Shown one piece after another: positions 26,523 through 35,105 of a stretch of 64,000 nucleotides of DNA. The stretch comes from Ruegeria sp. EL01 (GTDB lineage: Bacteria; Pseudomonadota; Alphaproteobacteria; Rhodobacterales; Rhodobacteraceae), in assembly GCF_900313035.1 (NCBI RefSeq), contig NZ_OMPS01000033.1, positions 62,001-126,000 of the forward strand. Reading direction: 5' to 3'. The notes beneath the pieces are model-generated. The model saw nothing but the letters and a program-made list of their open reading frames with translations. It did not search any database and had not been told where the DNA came from. How positions within the stretch are numbered: the stretch's first letter is position 1; each line of letters opens with the position of its first letter. The translations under genes and the position numbers were made by a program.

Positions 26523-27635
26523 TCAGGCCGCGTTTCTCACATCGTGGCTAACAAGTTCCAACTCGGTGATCTTCCCCCAGTCCCAGTCAATACCGAGACC
26601 GGGTTTATCCGACGGGATAGCATGGCCATCAACCACCTGCATGCCGCTGGCCGTGACACCATCAAGTTGCGGGATGTATTCCAGCCACGTGGCGTTGGGG
26701 ACGGCACAAACTAGAGGCAAATGCAGTTCCATCAGGAAGTGAGGGCAAACCGCGATGTTGAATGCCTCGGCCATATGTGCGGTTTTCAACCAGGGTGTGA
26801 TCCCCCCGATCCGGGCCACATCGACCTGAATGATCGACGCCGCGCCCTGCTGCATGTAATCCTTGAACTGGCTGATCGAATACATGCTTTCGCCAACCGC
26901 GATCGGCACATACGAATGACGGGCAAGTTCCACATGAGCCGATACATCGTCTGCCTTGATCGGTTCCTCAAACCAGGCAATATCAAGATCCACCATCATT
27001 CGTGCACAGCGAATTGCCTCGGACAGGTTATAACTCTGGTTGCCGTCGGTCATGATTTCATAGCTATCACCGACCGCTTCACGCACAGCACCCAGACGGG
27101 CGGCATCTTGGGAAATGGTTTCTGACCCGATCTTGACCTTTGAGCCTTTGAACCCCTTCTCTTTGGCTTCAAGCGCATTGTCGATCAGCTCCTGGGTCGA
27201 GTAATGCAACCACCCGCCTTCGGTGGTATAAAGCCGCATCGAGTCGCGCACGCCACCTGCGGCTTTCCACAAGGACAATCCGCGACGACGGCAGTTCAAG
27301 TCCCATAGCGCTGTGTCAATCGCAGCCAGTGCCAGCGACGTGATTGCCCCAACCGCCGTTGCATGGGTTTGATAAAGAAGGTCGCGCCAGATCAGCTCGT
27401 GCCGGTCGGGATCTCTACCAATCAGTGCAGGGGCCAAAGTTTGCTCCAACAGTGCAATAACCGAAGGTCCGCCCGTGCCAATGGTATAGCTGTAACCGAC
27501 GCCTTTGGCCCCATCGCTGTCATGAACAACAACGATCGGCGTTTCCTGGCTGACAAAGGATTGGATTGCATCGACCCGTTTTACCTTGGGCACCAGATCA
27601 ATCATTTTGACTTCAACGCGCGTGATTTTAGCCAT
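26523..27635 (-). CDS. Enolase-superfamily (mandelate racemase/muconate lactonizing) enzyme
   Basis: This 370-residue enzyme abstracts the alpha proton of a carboxylate, usually a sugar acid. Catalytic residues are visible: K166-x-K168 (SKVKIG), the metal ligands D197 (TDGNQ), E223 (WFEEP) and E249 (VGES), and H299 (CPHF). This K and H pairing fits the MR subgroup. ATG 27635 follows GGAG and lies directly after the UgpC-type stop. A second superfamily member, the L-fuconate dehydratase, is encoded at 38233. This one may dehydrate a different sugar acid or epimerise an intermediate. Confidence 0.85.
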   Translation of the reverse strand: MAKITRVEVKMIDLVPKVKRVDAIQSFVSQETPIVVVHDSDGAKGVGYSYTIGTGGPSVIALLEQTLAPALIGRDPDRHELIWRDLLYQTHATAVGAITSLALAAIDTALWDLNCRRRGLSLWKAAGGVRDSMRLYTTEGGWLHYSTQELIDNALEAKEKGFKGSKVKIGSETISQDAARLGAVREAVGDSYEIMTDGNQSYNLSEAIRCARMMVDLDIAWFEEPIKADDVSAHVELARHSYVPIAVGESMYSISQFKDYMQQGAASIIQVDVARIGGITPWLKTAHMAEAFNIAVCPHFLMELHLPLVCAVPNATWLEYIPQLDGVTASGMQVVDGHAIPSDKPGLGIDWDWGKITELELVSHDVRNAA

Positions 27636-27636
27636 A

Positions 27637-28734
27637 TCAAATGCTCCGAACGACTTTGGTGGACTGGGCGTCAAAGACGTGGGCTTTTCCCAACGCCAGA
27701 CGGAATGTCATGGTTTCACCCGGCTTCACGGGTCGAGGATTGAGCATTTTCCCCTGAACTTCGGTGCCAGCCAGAGTTGCAAACAGCAGGGTTTCAGTGC
27801 CCAGTGGCTCTGACAACTCAACGATCAGGTTCAGTTCAGCGGTTTCACCCTCTTCCGCCACACCGTGGCCCACCGGGCTGAGGTTGTCGGCCCGGAATCC
27901 CAGTTTCACCTGCTGGCCGCGCCGGACATCGGACCGCGCGGAAACCGGGACAGTCAGTTCCTGATCATCGGCCAGCCTGACAGTACCAGCATCCGTCACC
28001 ACACCATCCAGCAGGTTCATTGGCGGAGATCCGATAAAGGTCGCGACAAATGTGTCCTCCGGTTGGTTGAAAAGCTCAAGCGGCGTGCCAACCTGAACGA
28101 TATGACCATCGCGCATCAATACGATCCGGTCGGCCAGCGTCATCGCCTCGACCTGATCGTGGGTCACGTAGATAATCGTGTTGCCAACCTTCTGATGCAG
28201 TTTCTTGATCTCGACCCGCATCTGCGTGCGTAGTTTCGCATCAAGGTTCGACAACGGCTCGTCAAACAGGAACACATCCGGGTGCCGTACAATCGCGCGC
28301 CCCATAGCAACCCGTTGACGTTGGCCCCCTGACAATGCACCCGGTTTGCGGTCCATCAGGTCTTCCAACCCCAGAATTGCTGCGGCTTCGGCTACCGCAG
28401 CGCCAATTTCAGCCAGCGGGCGTTTTGCGATTTTGAGTGAAAAGCCAAGATTCTCGGCGACACTCATATGCGGATAGAGAGCGTAGTTCTGAAAGACCAT
28501 TGAAATATTGCGCTCCCGCGGAGGCAGATCATTTACGACTCGATTGCCAATAGTGATCTGGCCGTCGGAAATCTCCTCAAGCCCGGCAATCATTCGCAAT
28601 GTTGTCGACTTGCCGCAACCGGACGGTCCGACCAGCACAACAAATTCGCCATCCAAGATTTCCAGGTTGATGCCGTGCACCGCTTGTTGTGCACCATATC
28701 GTTTGATCACATTTGTGAGCGTCACTTCTGTCAT
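27637..28734 (-). CDS. CUT1 sugar ABC transporter ATP-binding protein (UgpC/MalK type)
   Basis: This 365-residue ATPase has an N-terminal ABC domain and a C-terminal OB-type regulatory domain. Motifs are Walker A GPSGCGKST (residues 36-44), Q-loop MVFQNYALYPHM, signature LSGGQRQRV, Walker B VFLFDEPLSNLD and the H-loop VTHDQVEA. It powers the importer made by the two permeases and the binding protein just upstream in the operon. It lies four bases after the second permease gene. Confidence 0.94.
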   Translation of the reverse strand: MTEVTLTNVIKRYGAQQAVHGINLEILDGEFVVLVGPSGCGKSTTLRMIAGLEEISDGQITIGNRVVNDLPPRERNISMVFQNYALYPHMSVAENLGFSLKIAKRPLAEIGAAVAEAAAILGLEDLMDRKPGALSGGQRQRVAMGRAIVRHPDVFLFDEPLSNLDAKLRTQMRVEIKKLHQKVGNTIIYVTHDQVEAMTLADRIVLMRDGHIVQVGTPLELFNQPEDTFVATFIGSPPMNLLDGVVTDAGTVRLADDQELTVPVSARSDVRRGQQVKLGFRADNLSPVGHGVAEEGETAELNLIVELSEPLGTETLLFATLAGTEVQGKMLNPRPVKPGETMTFRLALGKAHVFDAQSTKVVRSI

Positions 28735-28738
28735 TTTC

Positions 28739-29602
28739 TTATCCTTTGACGCCGCCGAATGTCAGGCCTGCGATCAGGTGTTTCTGAACGATGAAGGTCA
28801 GGATCAGAGCTGGTAGGATCATGAGAACCGCCAAAGCACACATCCCGCCCCAGTTGATTGTGAATTCTGCGGTAAAGTCCAGAAGCCCGACTGGCATTGT
28901 TTTTGAGTTGACCGATCGCGTCAGTTGCGATGCCAGCGCAAATTCGTTCCACGATGTTAGGAATGCAAAGATTGCAGCCGATGCAACACCTGAACGTGCG
29001 ACCGGGAATTCCACTCTCCAGAACGCCTGCCAGCGGGTGCATCCATCGATCTCTGCCGCTTCATGCAGTTCCTTCGGGATTTGCCGGAAGAACCCATCTG
29101 TCAGCCAGATTGTGAAGGGAACATTCATTGCGACATAGACAAGGATTAGACCGAAATGGGTATCGATGATCCCGACCCGCGCAAATACGATGAATAGCGG
29201 CAGTGACAGGGCAACACCCGGAACTGCCCGAAACAGCATGAGCCCAACGAAATATCCCGATTTGCCTTGAAACTGGTATCGCGCAAATGCATAGCCACCC
29301 GACATCCCGAACAGGATTGCGATTAGTGTCGACGTTCCCGATATGACAACCGAGTTCCAAAGATATGAGAAAACTGGAACCCCGCCCTCCCCCACGCCGC
29401 CAAACATGGCCCGGTAGTGATCCAGTGTGAACGTTGGATTCCAGACCGGTGGCTTGGCCATAATTTCGACCGTTGGTCGAAATGAATTCAGGATTATCCA
29501 CATTCCCGGAATACAGATGACAGCCATGGTCAGGAACAAGGCCGTCAGGTGTGCGGCACGTAACATCCGGCGGCGATAGCGGTGCGTTCTATTGCGGTCC
29601 AA
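28739..29602 (-). CDS. CUT1 sugar ABC transporter permease (MalG/UgpE type)
   Basis: This inner-membrane permease has about six segments and the EAA loop (ELHEAAEIDGCTRWQAFWRVEFPVA). I take TTG 29602 as the start: the stop of the upstream permease and GGAGGG lie just before it. The open frame extends to 29734 only by running over that gene. An internal ATG 12 codons further in is the alternative. It pairs with the permease at 29607-30500. Confidence 0.88.
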   Translation of the reverse strand: MDRNRTHRYRRRMLRAAHLTALFLTMAVICIPGMWIILNSFRPTVEIMAKPPVWNPTFTLDHYRAMFGGVGEGGVPVFSYLWNSVVISGTSTLIAILFGMSGGYAFARYQFQGKSGYFVGLMLFRAVPGVALSLPLFIVFARVGIIDTHFGLILVYVAMNVPFTIWLTDGFFRQIPKELHEAAEIDGCTRWQAFWRVEFPVARSGVASAAIFAFLTSWNEFALASQLTRSVNSKTMPVGLLDFTAEFTINWGGMCALAVLMILPALILTFIVQKHLIAGLTFGGVKG

Positions 29603-29606
29603 GATG

Positions 29607-30500
29607 TCAGCCCTCCATACCCAACCCGGCACGCGCGGCGCTGAGTTTGCGGAAGAAGTAGATGGTGAAGGCAATGGACAACAGGATTGAGACATAGCCC
29701 ATCGCATTGGCAAGCCCCATTCTGGCATCGACATATCCGGTGCGGCTCATCAGTGTCCAAAGCAGTTCTGTCCGGCGCGCGGGTCCGCCTCCCGTCATGA
29801 TCTGCACGATGTCGTAGGCGCGGGCAACGTCCAGCGAACGGATTGTCATCGCGATGAAAACAAACGGCATCAGGAAGGGCAGCGTAATGTGGCGGAAGCT
29901 CTGCCAGGACGTGCACCCATCAACCTTGGCGGCCTCTAACGGATCGCGCGGCATGGCAAACAGTCCTGCCAGGATCAGGATGGCGAAGACAGATGTACTC
30001 ATCCATATCTCAGCAAAGAGAATGGAAAACAACGCCAACTTGCCATCAACCAACCATGGCAAGGCCGCATTCGAAATGCCAGTCGACTGCAGAATGTTGT
30101 TCACCAACCCCACATTGTCATTGAAAATAAATTTGAACTGAAAGCCGACGAGGATTGGCGAAAACATCATCGGGAACATCAGGACGGTGCGCAAAGTGCG
30201 CTGCCCCCAAGTGACTTTGTTGACCATCAGGGCAATACCGAGTCCCAGCAGCAACTCTAGGTTCAGCGCGATTGTCAGGAACAGCACGGTCCGCCCGAAC
30301 GCAGCCCAGAACTTGGCATCGGTGAGTATGCGTTCATAGTTCCGAACGCCAATCCAGTTCCACAGAGAGGATGGGCGTGTGAGCTTGTAAGGCGTGAAGC
30401 TCGAATAAAGAGAGAACAGTAGAGGAATCAGAATTACAGCGGCGATTACGATTATCGCAGGCAGCAACAACAGAAACCACTCGGGAAGGCGGCGGCGCAT
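29607..30500 (-). CDS. CUT1 sugar ABC transporter permease (MalF/UgpA type)
   Basis: This 297-residue inner-membrane protein has six predicted segments and the EAA loop (DPLEAAKVDGCTSWQSFRHITLPFL). ATG 30500 has GAGG six bases upstream. The frame could also open at a TTG one codon earlier. It lies between the binding-protein gene and the second permease gene, in the usual CUT1 order SBP-permease-permease-ATPase. Confidence 0.92.
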   Translation of the reverse strand: MRRRLPEWFLLLLPAIIVIAAVILIPLLFSLYSSFTPYKLTRPSSLWNWIGVRNYERILTDAKFWAAFGRTVLFLTIALNLELLLGLGIALMVNKVTWGQRTLRTVLMFPMMFSPILVGFQFKFIFNDNVGLVNNILQSTGISNAALPWLVDGKLALFSILFAEIWMSTSVFAILILAGLFAMPRDPLEAAKVDGCTSWQSFRHITLPFLMPFVFIAMTIRSLDVARAYDIVQIMTGGGPARRTELLWTLMSRTGYVDARMGLANAMGYVSILLSIAFTIYFFRKLSAARAGLGMEG

Positions 30501-30569
30501 CAAAGTCCTCGATTCAAAGGTAATATCGAGCTCCGGGCAGGGTTATCCGCCCAGAACCTCTAGCAAAAC

Positions 30570-31889
30570 TCAGTAGTAACCCGAGTCCTGCATCAACTCG
30601 TCAACCGCAGCGGCTGCATCATCAAGCGCTTCCTGAGCGGTTTTATCGCCGACGATAGCTGCCTGCAGTTCCGGAAAGACAATGTTAGTCGTCTCGACCC
30701 ATTCCGGAATGGCCGGAACCGCGAATGCGTGTTTTGCACCTTCGGCAAACGCAGCCAATGCTTCCGCGCGGTACGGATCATCTCCGCTTTGCGCAGCTTC
30801 CAAATTGGCACTCCAGACCGCCGTGCGGGACGGCAGCGAACCGCCTGAGGATTCAGCCAGCTGACTCTCCTCGCTGGTCAGGAACATGACAAGTGAAGTT
30901 GCCGCCTCCTTGTCTTCACAGTCGTTGGTGACTGAGAAACCATGTAAGCCTGCCCACCCGGTCCGTCTAACTGAACCCATCGGCTGCACAGCAACACCAA
31001 CATTGCCCGATGCCTTTGACGCATCCGGGTCGTTGAAGAACCCGGCCCAGCCTGGCCAATCCAGGTTCAGAGCGATTGTGCCCGAGGCAAAGCCCTGCCC
31101 CAGATCGTCCCAGACATAAGAGGTCGTCCCGGCCGGAACAGCCTTTGCGCTGTAGAGATCCACAAACCACTGCAACGCGCGAACACCCTCTTCCGAGTTG
31201 AATGCCGGGTGAAAATCATCCGTCAGATACTGACCGCCTTCGGCCACCAGCATCTCGTAGAAACGGCCAACAACTCCCTCATCTTTGCCTGCGTATTGCG
31301 TGCCATAGAAATTTGGCGGGTCAGCAAAGAAAATCGCCTGATCCTTGACCTGCTCCCAGGTTTCCGGGACAGCCAGATCATAGCCATACTCAGCCTTGAA
31401 CGCGGCGGCCTTTTCGGCGTCTTCATAGTTCGACTTCAGATAATACAGAACCGAGACGTCAAACTGCGCGCGCGGCAGCATCAGCAATTCGCCATTCACC
31501 GTCGAGGCTTCGATATTGCCCGGCACAAACTCGGCCACAACTTCTGACGGAACGAGCGTGTTCAGATCCGCATAGAGACCTTCATATTGCGGCGCAAAGG
31601 AAATGTGGTTTGAACCAACGCACCACGAGGTCGTCCCTGCGGCCATGTCGGATTTGATTTCACGGTCAATCTCAAAGTGGCTTTTCTTCGAAAGAACATT
31701 GACCTTGGCACCGGTGGCCGCTTCCCAATCGGCAAGGCGACCATAAAGGCCCTCGTACTGCTGACCGCCGATCAGTTTGACGTCAATGGTGACACCGGGA
31801 AAGCTGCCATAGTCCTGCGAAGCGGCTGATCCTGCCAGGGCCACAAGTGCAGTGTATGATGCCAGACAACCAATAATAGTAGTTTTCAC
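30570..31889 (-). CDS. CUT1 sugar ABC transporter substrate-binding protein (UgpB/MalE type)
   Basis: This 439-residue periplasmic protein has a signal peptide ending near AAS-QDY and the type 1 extracellular solute-binding fold. LADWEAATGAKVNVLSKKSH near the start, and GWAGLHGFSVTNDC with LVMFLTSEESQ later, are typical. The start is a GTG at 31889 with GGAGAAGAG upstream. It is the first gene of the - strand transporter operon, divergent from the sugar-oxidation operon. The substrate is probably the same 6-deoxy sugar, an oligosaccharide containing it, or a glycoside, by context. Confidence 0.92.
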   Translation of the reverse strand: MKTTIIGCLASYTALVALAGSAASQDYGSFPGVTIDVKLIGGQQYEGLYGRLADWEAATGAKVNVLSKKSHFEIDREIKSDMAAGTTSWCVGSNHISFAPQYEGLYADLNTLVPSEVVAEFVPGNIEASTVNGELLMLPRAQFDVSVLYYLKSNYEDAEKAAAFKAEYGYDLAVPETWEQVKDQAIFFADPPNFYGTQYAGKDEGVVGRFYEMLVAEGGQYLTDDFHPAFNSEEGVRALQWFVDLYSAKAVPAGTTSYVWDDLGQGFASGTIALNLDWPGWAGFFNDPDASKASGNVGVAVQPMGSVRRTGWAGLHGFSVTNDCEDKEAATSLVMFLTSEESQLAESSGGSLPSRTAVWSANLEAAQSGDDPYRAEALAAFAEGAKHAFAVPAIPEWVETTNIVFPELQAAIVGDKTAQEALDDAAAAVDELMQDSGYY

Positions 31890-32117
31890 TTTACTCTTCT
31901 CCCTATGGATATGGCGACGGGTTTGTCTTTGATTTTAGTTTTTCAATCCCATATAAAACAAACTTTTATATACAAATCAACACTTGATTTCGACCCCTCT
32001 ACAGGCCATTGTTCGGCGAGATTGGTTAGCTTGTGCTCAGCCCAGCGGTAGAAATCTGCTTTATGGGAACATACTGCAGCCGTCGCGAACGCGGATCATT
32101 AACAGGGACTGCATAAG
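31890..32117. promoter_or_regulatory. Divergent promoter of the sugar-transport and sugar-oxidation operons
   Basis: This AT-rich 228-base region contains the perfect inverted repeat ATATAAAA-caaac-TTTTATAT (31951-31971), overlapped by TTTATATACAAA (31965-31976), which resembles the palindrome upstream of the IclR gene. It is a good candidate for a shared IclR operator controlling both operons. Confidence 0.55.
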
Positions 32118-33143
32118 ATGGATCGCCTCGACCTGCCGGAAAAGGAATTTCTGAACGGAAAACTGCGCCTGCCGGTTCTCGGATTTGGTGGTGCGCCGCT
32201 AGGCGGCTTGCTCAGGGCAAACGAAAATGCTGCTGCAATCGAAATGATAGACGCAACAAAGGCGAGTGGATATCATTACTATGACACGGCACCGTTTTAC
32301 GGGTTTGGACGCTCGGAACGTCTCGTCGGAGACTGCCTGCGCGGGCGCGACTATGTCCTGTCCACCAAAGTGGGGCGTCTGTTGAAACCCGGCCACCCGG
32401 AAAATCCTTCCGCCTTAGGCTGGCCGGACCCGCTGCCATTCACGCCCGTATTTGACTATAGCTATGACGCCATCATGCGCTCATATGAAGACAGCCTGCA
32501 GCGTCTTGGACTTGATCGCATTGATATGCTTTTTGTTCACGACATTGGCGAAATGACTCATGGGGCCGCGGCCAACGCCGCGCATGTGGCCGCGTTGCGA
32601 GAGGATGGGTATCGCGCGCTGGAACAGTTGCGTAGCAGCGGGGCGGTTAAGGCCATTGGTCTGGGCGTCAACGAAATCGCCATGTGCCGTGAGGCCCTGA
32701 CCTTCGGCGAGTGGGATGTTTTTCTGCTGGCTGGGCGATACACTCTGTTAGAGCAATTCGCACTGGATGACCTGCTGCCGGAATGTGAAGAACGCAACAC
32801 GTCGATCATCATAGGCGGCCCATACAATTCCGGCGCTCTGGTCGGTGGTGATACCTGGAACTACGTTGCTATCCCCAAGGAAGTGGCCGACAAAGTAAAA
32901 CGGCTGCTTGACTGTGCAAAGGCACATGACGTGCCACTGCCTGCCGCCGCCCTCCAGTTTCCTCTGGCGCATCGTGCGGTTGTGTCCGTGATTCCGGGTC
33001 TGCGTGATATGGATGAACTGAGGCAGACCATGATCTGGGTGTCCACCGATATTCAGCCGCAGTTTTGGCAGGATTTGATCCAAGCCGGGCTGATCCACGC
33101 GGACGCACCTATTCCCAAAGGCAACCCCTACAGAAAGGACTGA
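32118..33143 (+). CDS. Aldo/keto reductase, L-fucose (D-threo-aldose) 1-dehydrogenase-like
   Basis: This 341-residue TIM-barrel NAD(P)-dependent oxidoreductase has the catalytic tetrad D56, Y61, K84 and H141 (YYDTAPFYGFG, LSTKVG, LFVHDIG). The sequence style (LGFGGAPLGGL, AGRYTLLEQ, IIIGGPYNSGAL) is that of D-threo-aldose 1-dehydrogenases, which oxidise L-fucose, D-arabinose and L-galactose to their lactones. It opens the + strand operon, and the next gene encodes a lactonase-type enzyme. It would catalyse step one of the oxidative L-fucose route. Confidence 0.87.
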   Translation: MDRLDLPEKEFLNGKLRLPVLGFGGAPLGGLLRANENAAAIEMIDATKASGYHYYDTAPFYGFGRSERLVGDCLRGRDYVLSTKVGRLLKPGHPENPSALGWPDPLPFTPVFDYSYDAIMRSYEDSLQRLGLDRIDMLFVHDIGEMTHGAAANAAHVAALREDGYRALEQLRSSGAVKAIGLGVNEIAMCREALTFGEWDVFLLAGRYTLLEQFALDDLLPECEERNTSIIIGGPYNSGALVGGDTWNYVAIPKEVADKVKRLLDCAKAHDVPLPAAALQFPLAHRAVVSVIPGLRDMDELRQTMIWVSTDIQPQFWQDLIQAGLIHADAPIPKGNPYRKD

Positions 33144-33147
33144 GTTC

Positions 33148-33978
33148 ATGCGTATTGATGCGCATCAGCATTTCTGGTCCATCGCACGCGGCGATTATGG
33201 CTGGCTGACACCCGAGCTTGCACCGCTCTACCGTGATTATCTGCCGGATGATCTGTCACCCCTGCTGCAACGAGCCGGAATCGACGGCACGATTCTGGTG
33301 CAGGCGGCCCCGACGGTTGCCGAAACCGAATACATGTTGTCGCTAGCGAACGAGACGCCTTTTATCAAAGGTGTTGTCGGCTGGGTCGATTTCGAAGCAC
33401 CTGACGCGCCGTCTCAGATTGCTGTGATGGCAGAAAATCCTGCGCTAGTTGGTCTTCGTCCCATGATTCAGGACATCGCTGATCCCGACTGGATGCTCGG
33501 CCCGACGCTGACCCCGGCATTTGAGGCCGTTCAGGCCAACGACCTGACTTTCGACGCACTGACTCTGCCCCACCATCTTGGGTCCCTGCGCCAGCTGCTG
33601 GTGCGGCATCCGCAGATGCGCGTGGTGATCGACCACGGTTCAAAACCGTTGATCCGCGATGGCGTGATGCAAGGCTGGGCCGAGGACATCGCTGCGCTGG
33701 CCCGGGAATCCACCGCCTATTGCAAATTGTCAGGGCTGGTGACTGAGGCCAATCCAGATTGGCAGGCTGACGATCTGCGCTCCTATGTACAACATCTTCT
33801 GGATACATTTGGTCCATCTCGTCTGATCTGGGGCAGTGACTGGCCCGTCTGTACACTTGCCAGCACGTATGAACGTTGGCTGGACACAACCAATACGCTG
33901 CTGAGCGCATTGACACAACCCGAACGCGACGCGGTCCTCGGGGGGAATGCGGCAGGGGCCTATTATCTCAGGGATTGA
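33148..33978 (+). CDS. Amidohydrolase-family lactonase, L-fuconolactonase-like
   Basis: This 276-residue TIM-barrel hydrolase of the amidohydrolase-2 family opens with the metal motif DAHQHFW (H6, H8). It carries HGSKP and a late GSDWPVC with the catalytic aspartate. The family includes L-fuconolactonase, L-rhamnono-lactonase and 2-pyrone-4,6-dicarboxylate lactonase. Its position four bases after the sugar dehydrogenase gene fits hydrolysis of the sugar lactone to the sugar acid. AAAGGACTGA precedes the start. Confidence 0.87.
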   Translation: MRIDAHQHFWSIARGDYGWLTPELAPLYRDYLPDDLSPLLQRAGIDGTILVQAAPTVAETEYMLSLANETPFIKGVVGWVDFEAPDAPSQIAVMAENPALVGLRPMIQDIADPDWMLGPTLTPAFEAVQANDLTFDALTLPHHLGSLRQLLVRHPQMRVVIDHGSKPLIRDGVMQGWAEDIAALARESTAYCKLSGLVTEANPDWQADDLRSYVQHLLDTFGPSRLIWGSDWPVCTLASTYERWLDTTNTLLSALTQPERDAVLGGNAAGAYYLRD

Positions 33979-33979
33979 T

Positions 33980-35092
33980 ATGACTCCTCCAAATCTGGAT
34001 TCCGCAGGGTTGTGGCTTGGGCGCGTTGAGCGTCCGGGAATTGGCCCCTGCGTTGTTACGCTGCGCGATGGGCAGCTTGTCGACATCACGTCGAAAGCAG
34101 GACCAACCACACGCGATGTTCTGGAGCGCGACGATACCTCAGAATACGTGCGCATGGTGCCGGGCGATGATCTGGGTCCGTTGGACGCCGATCACCAATG
34201 GCTTGCGCCCTGCGATCTGCAACCGGTGAAAGCCGCTGGCGTGACTTTTGCGGGCTCAATGGTTGAGCGTGTGATCGAAGAGCAAGCCGCAGGTGATCCG
34301 GTCAAGGCCGAAGCCATTCGCGCCCGCATCGGAACCCGAATCGGCAACAGGTTGACGAATATCGTTCCCGGCTCTGAGGCGGCAGCCGAGGTTAAGCAGG
34401 CTTTGATCGAGGAAGGGCTGTGGAGTCAGTATCTTGAAGTCGGGATTGGCCCGGACGCCGAAATCTTTTCCAAGGCACAGGTATTATCTTCGGTAGGCTT
34501 TGGGGCCAGTGTTGGTCTGCATCCGATCTCAACATGGAACAACCCTGAACCCGAAGTGGTGCTGGCCATAACTTCGCAAGGTAAAATCAAGGGAGCTGCA
34601 ATGGGCAATGACGTGAACTTGCGCGATGTTGAAGGGCGCTCGGCCCTGCTGCTGAGCAAAGCCAAGGACAATAACGCCTCGTGTGCAGTCGGGCCGATGA
34701 TCCGTGTGTTCGATGACAGTTTCACACTGGACGACATCCGCAGGGCCGAGTTGTTACTGACAGTAACCGGTAGGGATGGGTTTGTGCTGAACGGCCATTC
34801 ATCTATGTCCATGATCAGTCGTGATCCGGAAGAGTTGGTGAACCAGACAATCGGGCGGCATCACCAGTACCCTGATGGGTTCATGCTGTTTCTGGGTACG
34901 CTTTTTGCCCCTACGCAGGACCGCGACACACCGGGTCGGGGATTCACCCACAAACCGGGCGATATAGTCACCATAGCCAGTGATCAACTTGGAACATTGA
35001 CCAACACCGTTCGTCTGTCCACTGAATGTCCGGAATGGACATTCAGTGCCAGCCATCTGATGCGAAACCTGGCCCAACGGGGCCTGTTGTAG
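33980..35092 (+). CDS. Fumarylacetoacetate hydrolase (FAH)-family protein, sugar-acid type
   Basis: This 370-residue protein has a large N-terminal domain and a C-terminal FAH fold (GFGASVGLHPISTWNNPEPEVVLAI, GNDVNLRDVEGRS, GPMIRVFD). The E-P-E metal motif is in the usual place for the superfamily. ATG 33980 lies one base after the lactonase stop. The frame open to 33947 overlaps that gene. FAH-fold enzymes include 2-keto-3-deoxy-D-arabinonate dehydratases, which give 2,5-dioxopentanoate. The aldehyde dehydrogenase gene that follows supports such a role here, as inference. Confidence 0.8.
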   Translation: MTPPNLDSAGLWLGRVERPGIGPCVVTLRDGQLVDITSKAGPTTRDVLERDDTSEYVRMVPGDDLGPLDADHQWLAPCDLQPVKAAGVTFAGSMVERVIEEQAAGDPVKAEAIRARIGTRIGNRLTNIVPGSEAAAEVKQALIEEGLWSQYLEVGIGPDAEIFSKAQVLSSVGFGASVGLHPISTWNNPEPEVVLAITSQGKIKGAAMGNDVNLRDVEGRSALLLSKAKDNNASCAVGPMIRVFDDSFTLDDIRRAELLLTVTGRDGFVLNGHSSMSMISRDPEELVNQTIGRHHQYPDGFMLFLGTLFAPTQDRDTPGRGFTHKPGDIVTIASDQLGTLTNTVRLSTECPEWTFSASHLMRNLAQRGLL

Positions 35093-35105
35093 GAAAGACC
35101 CGAAT

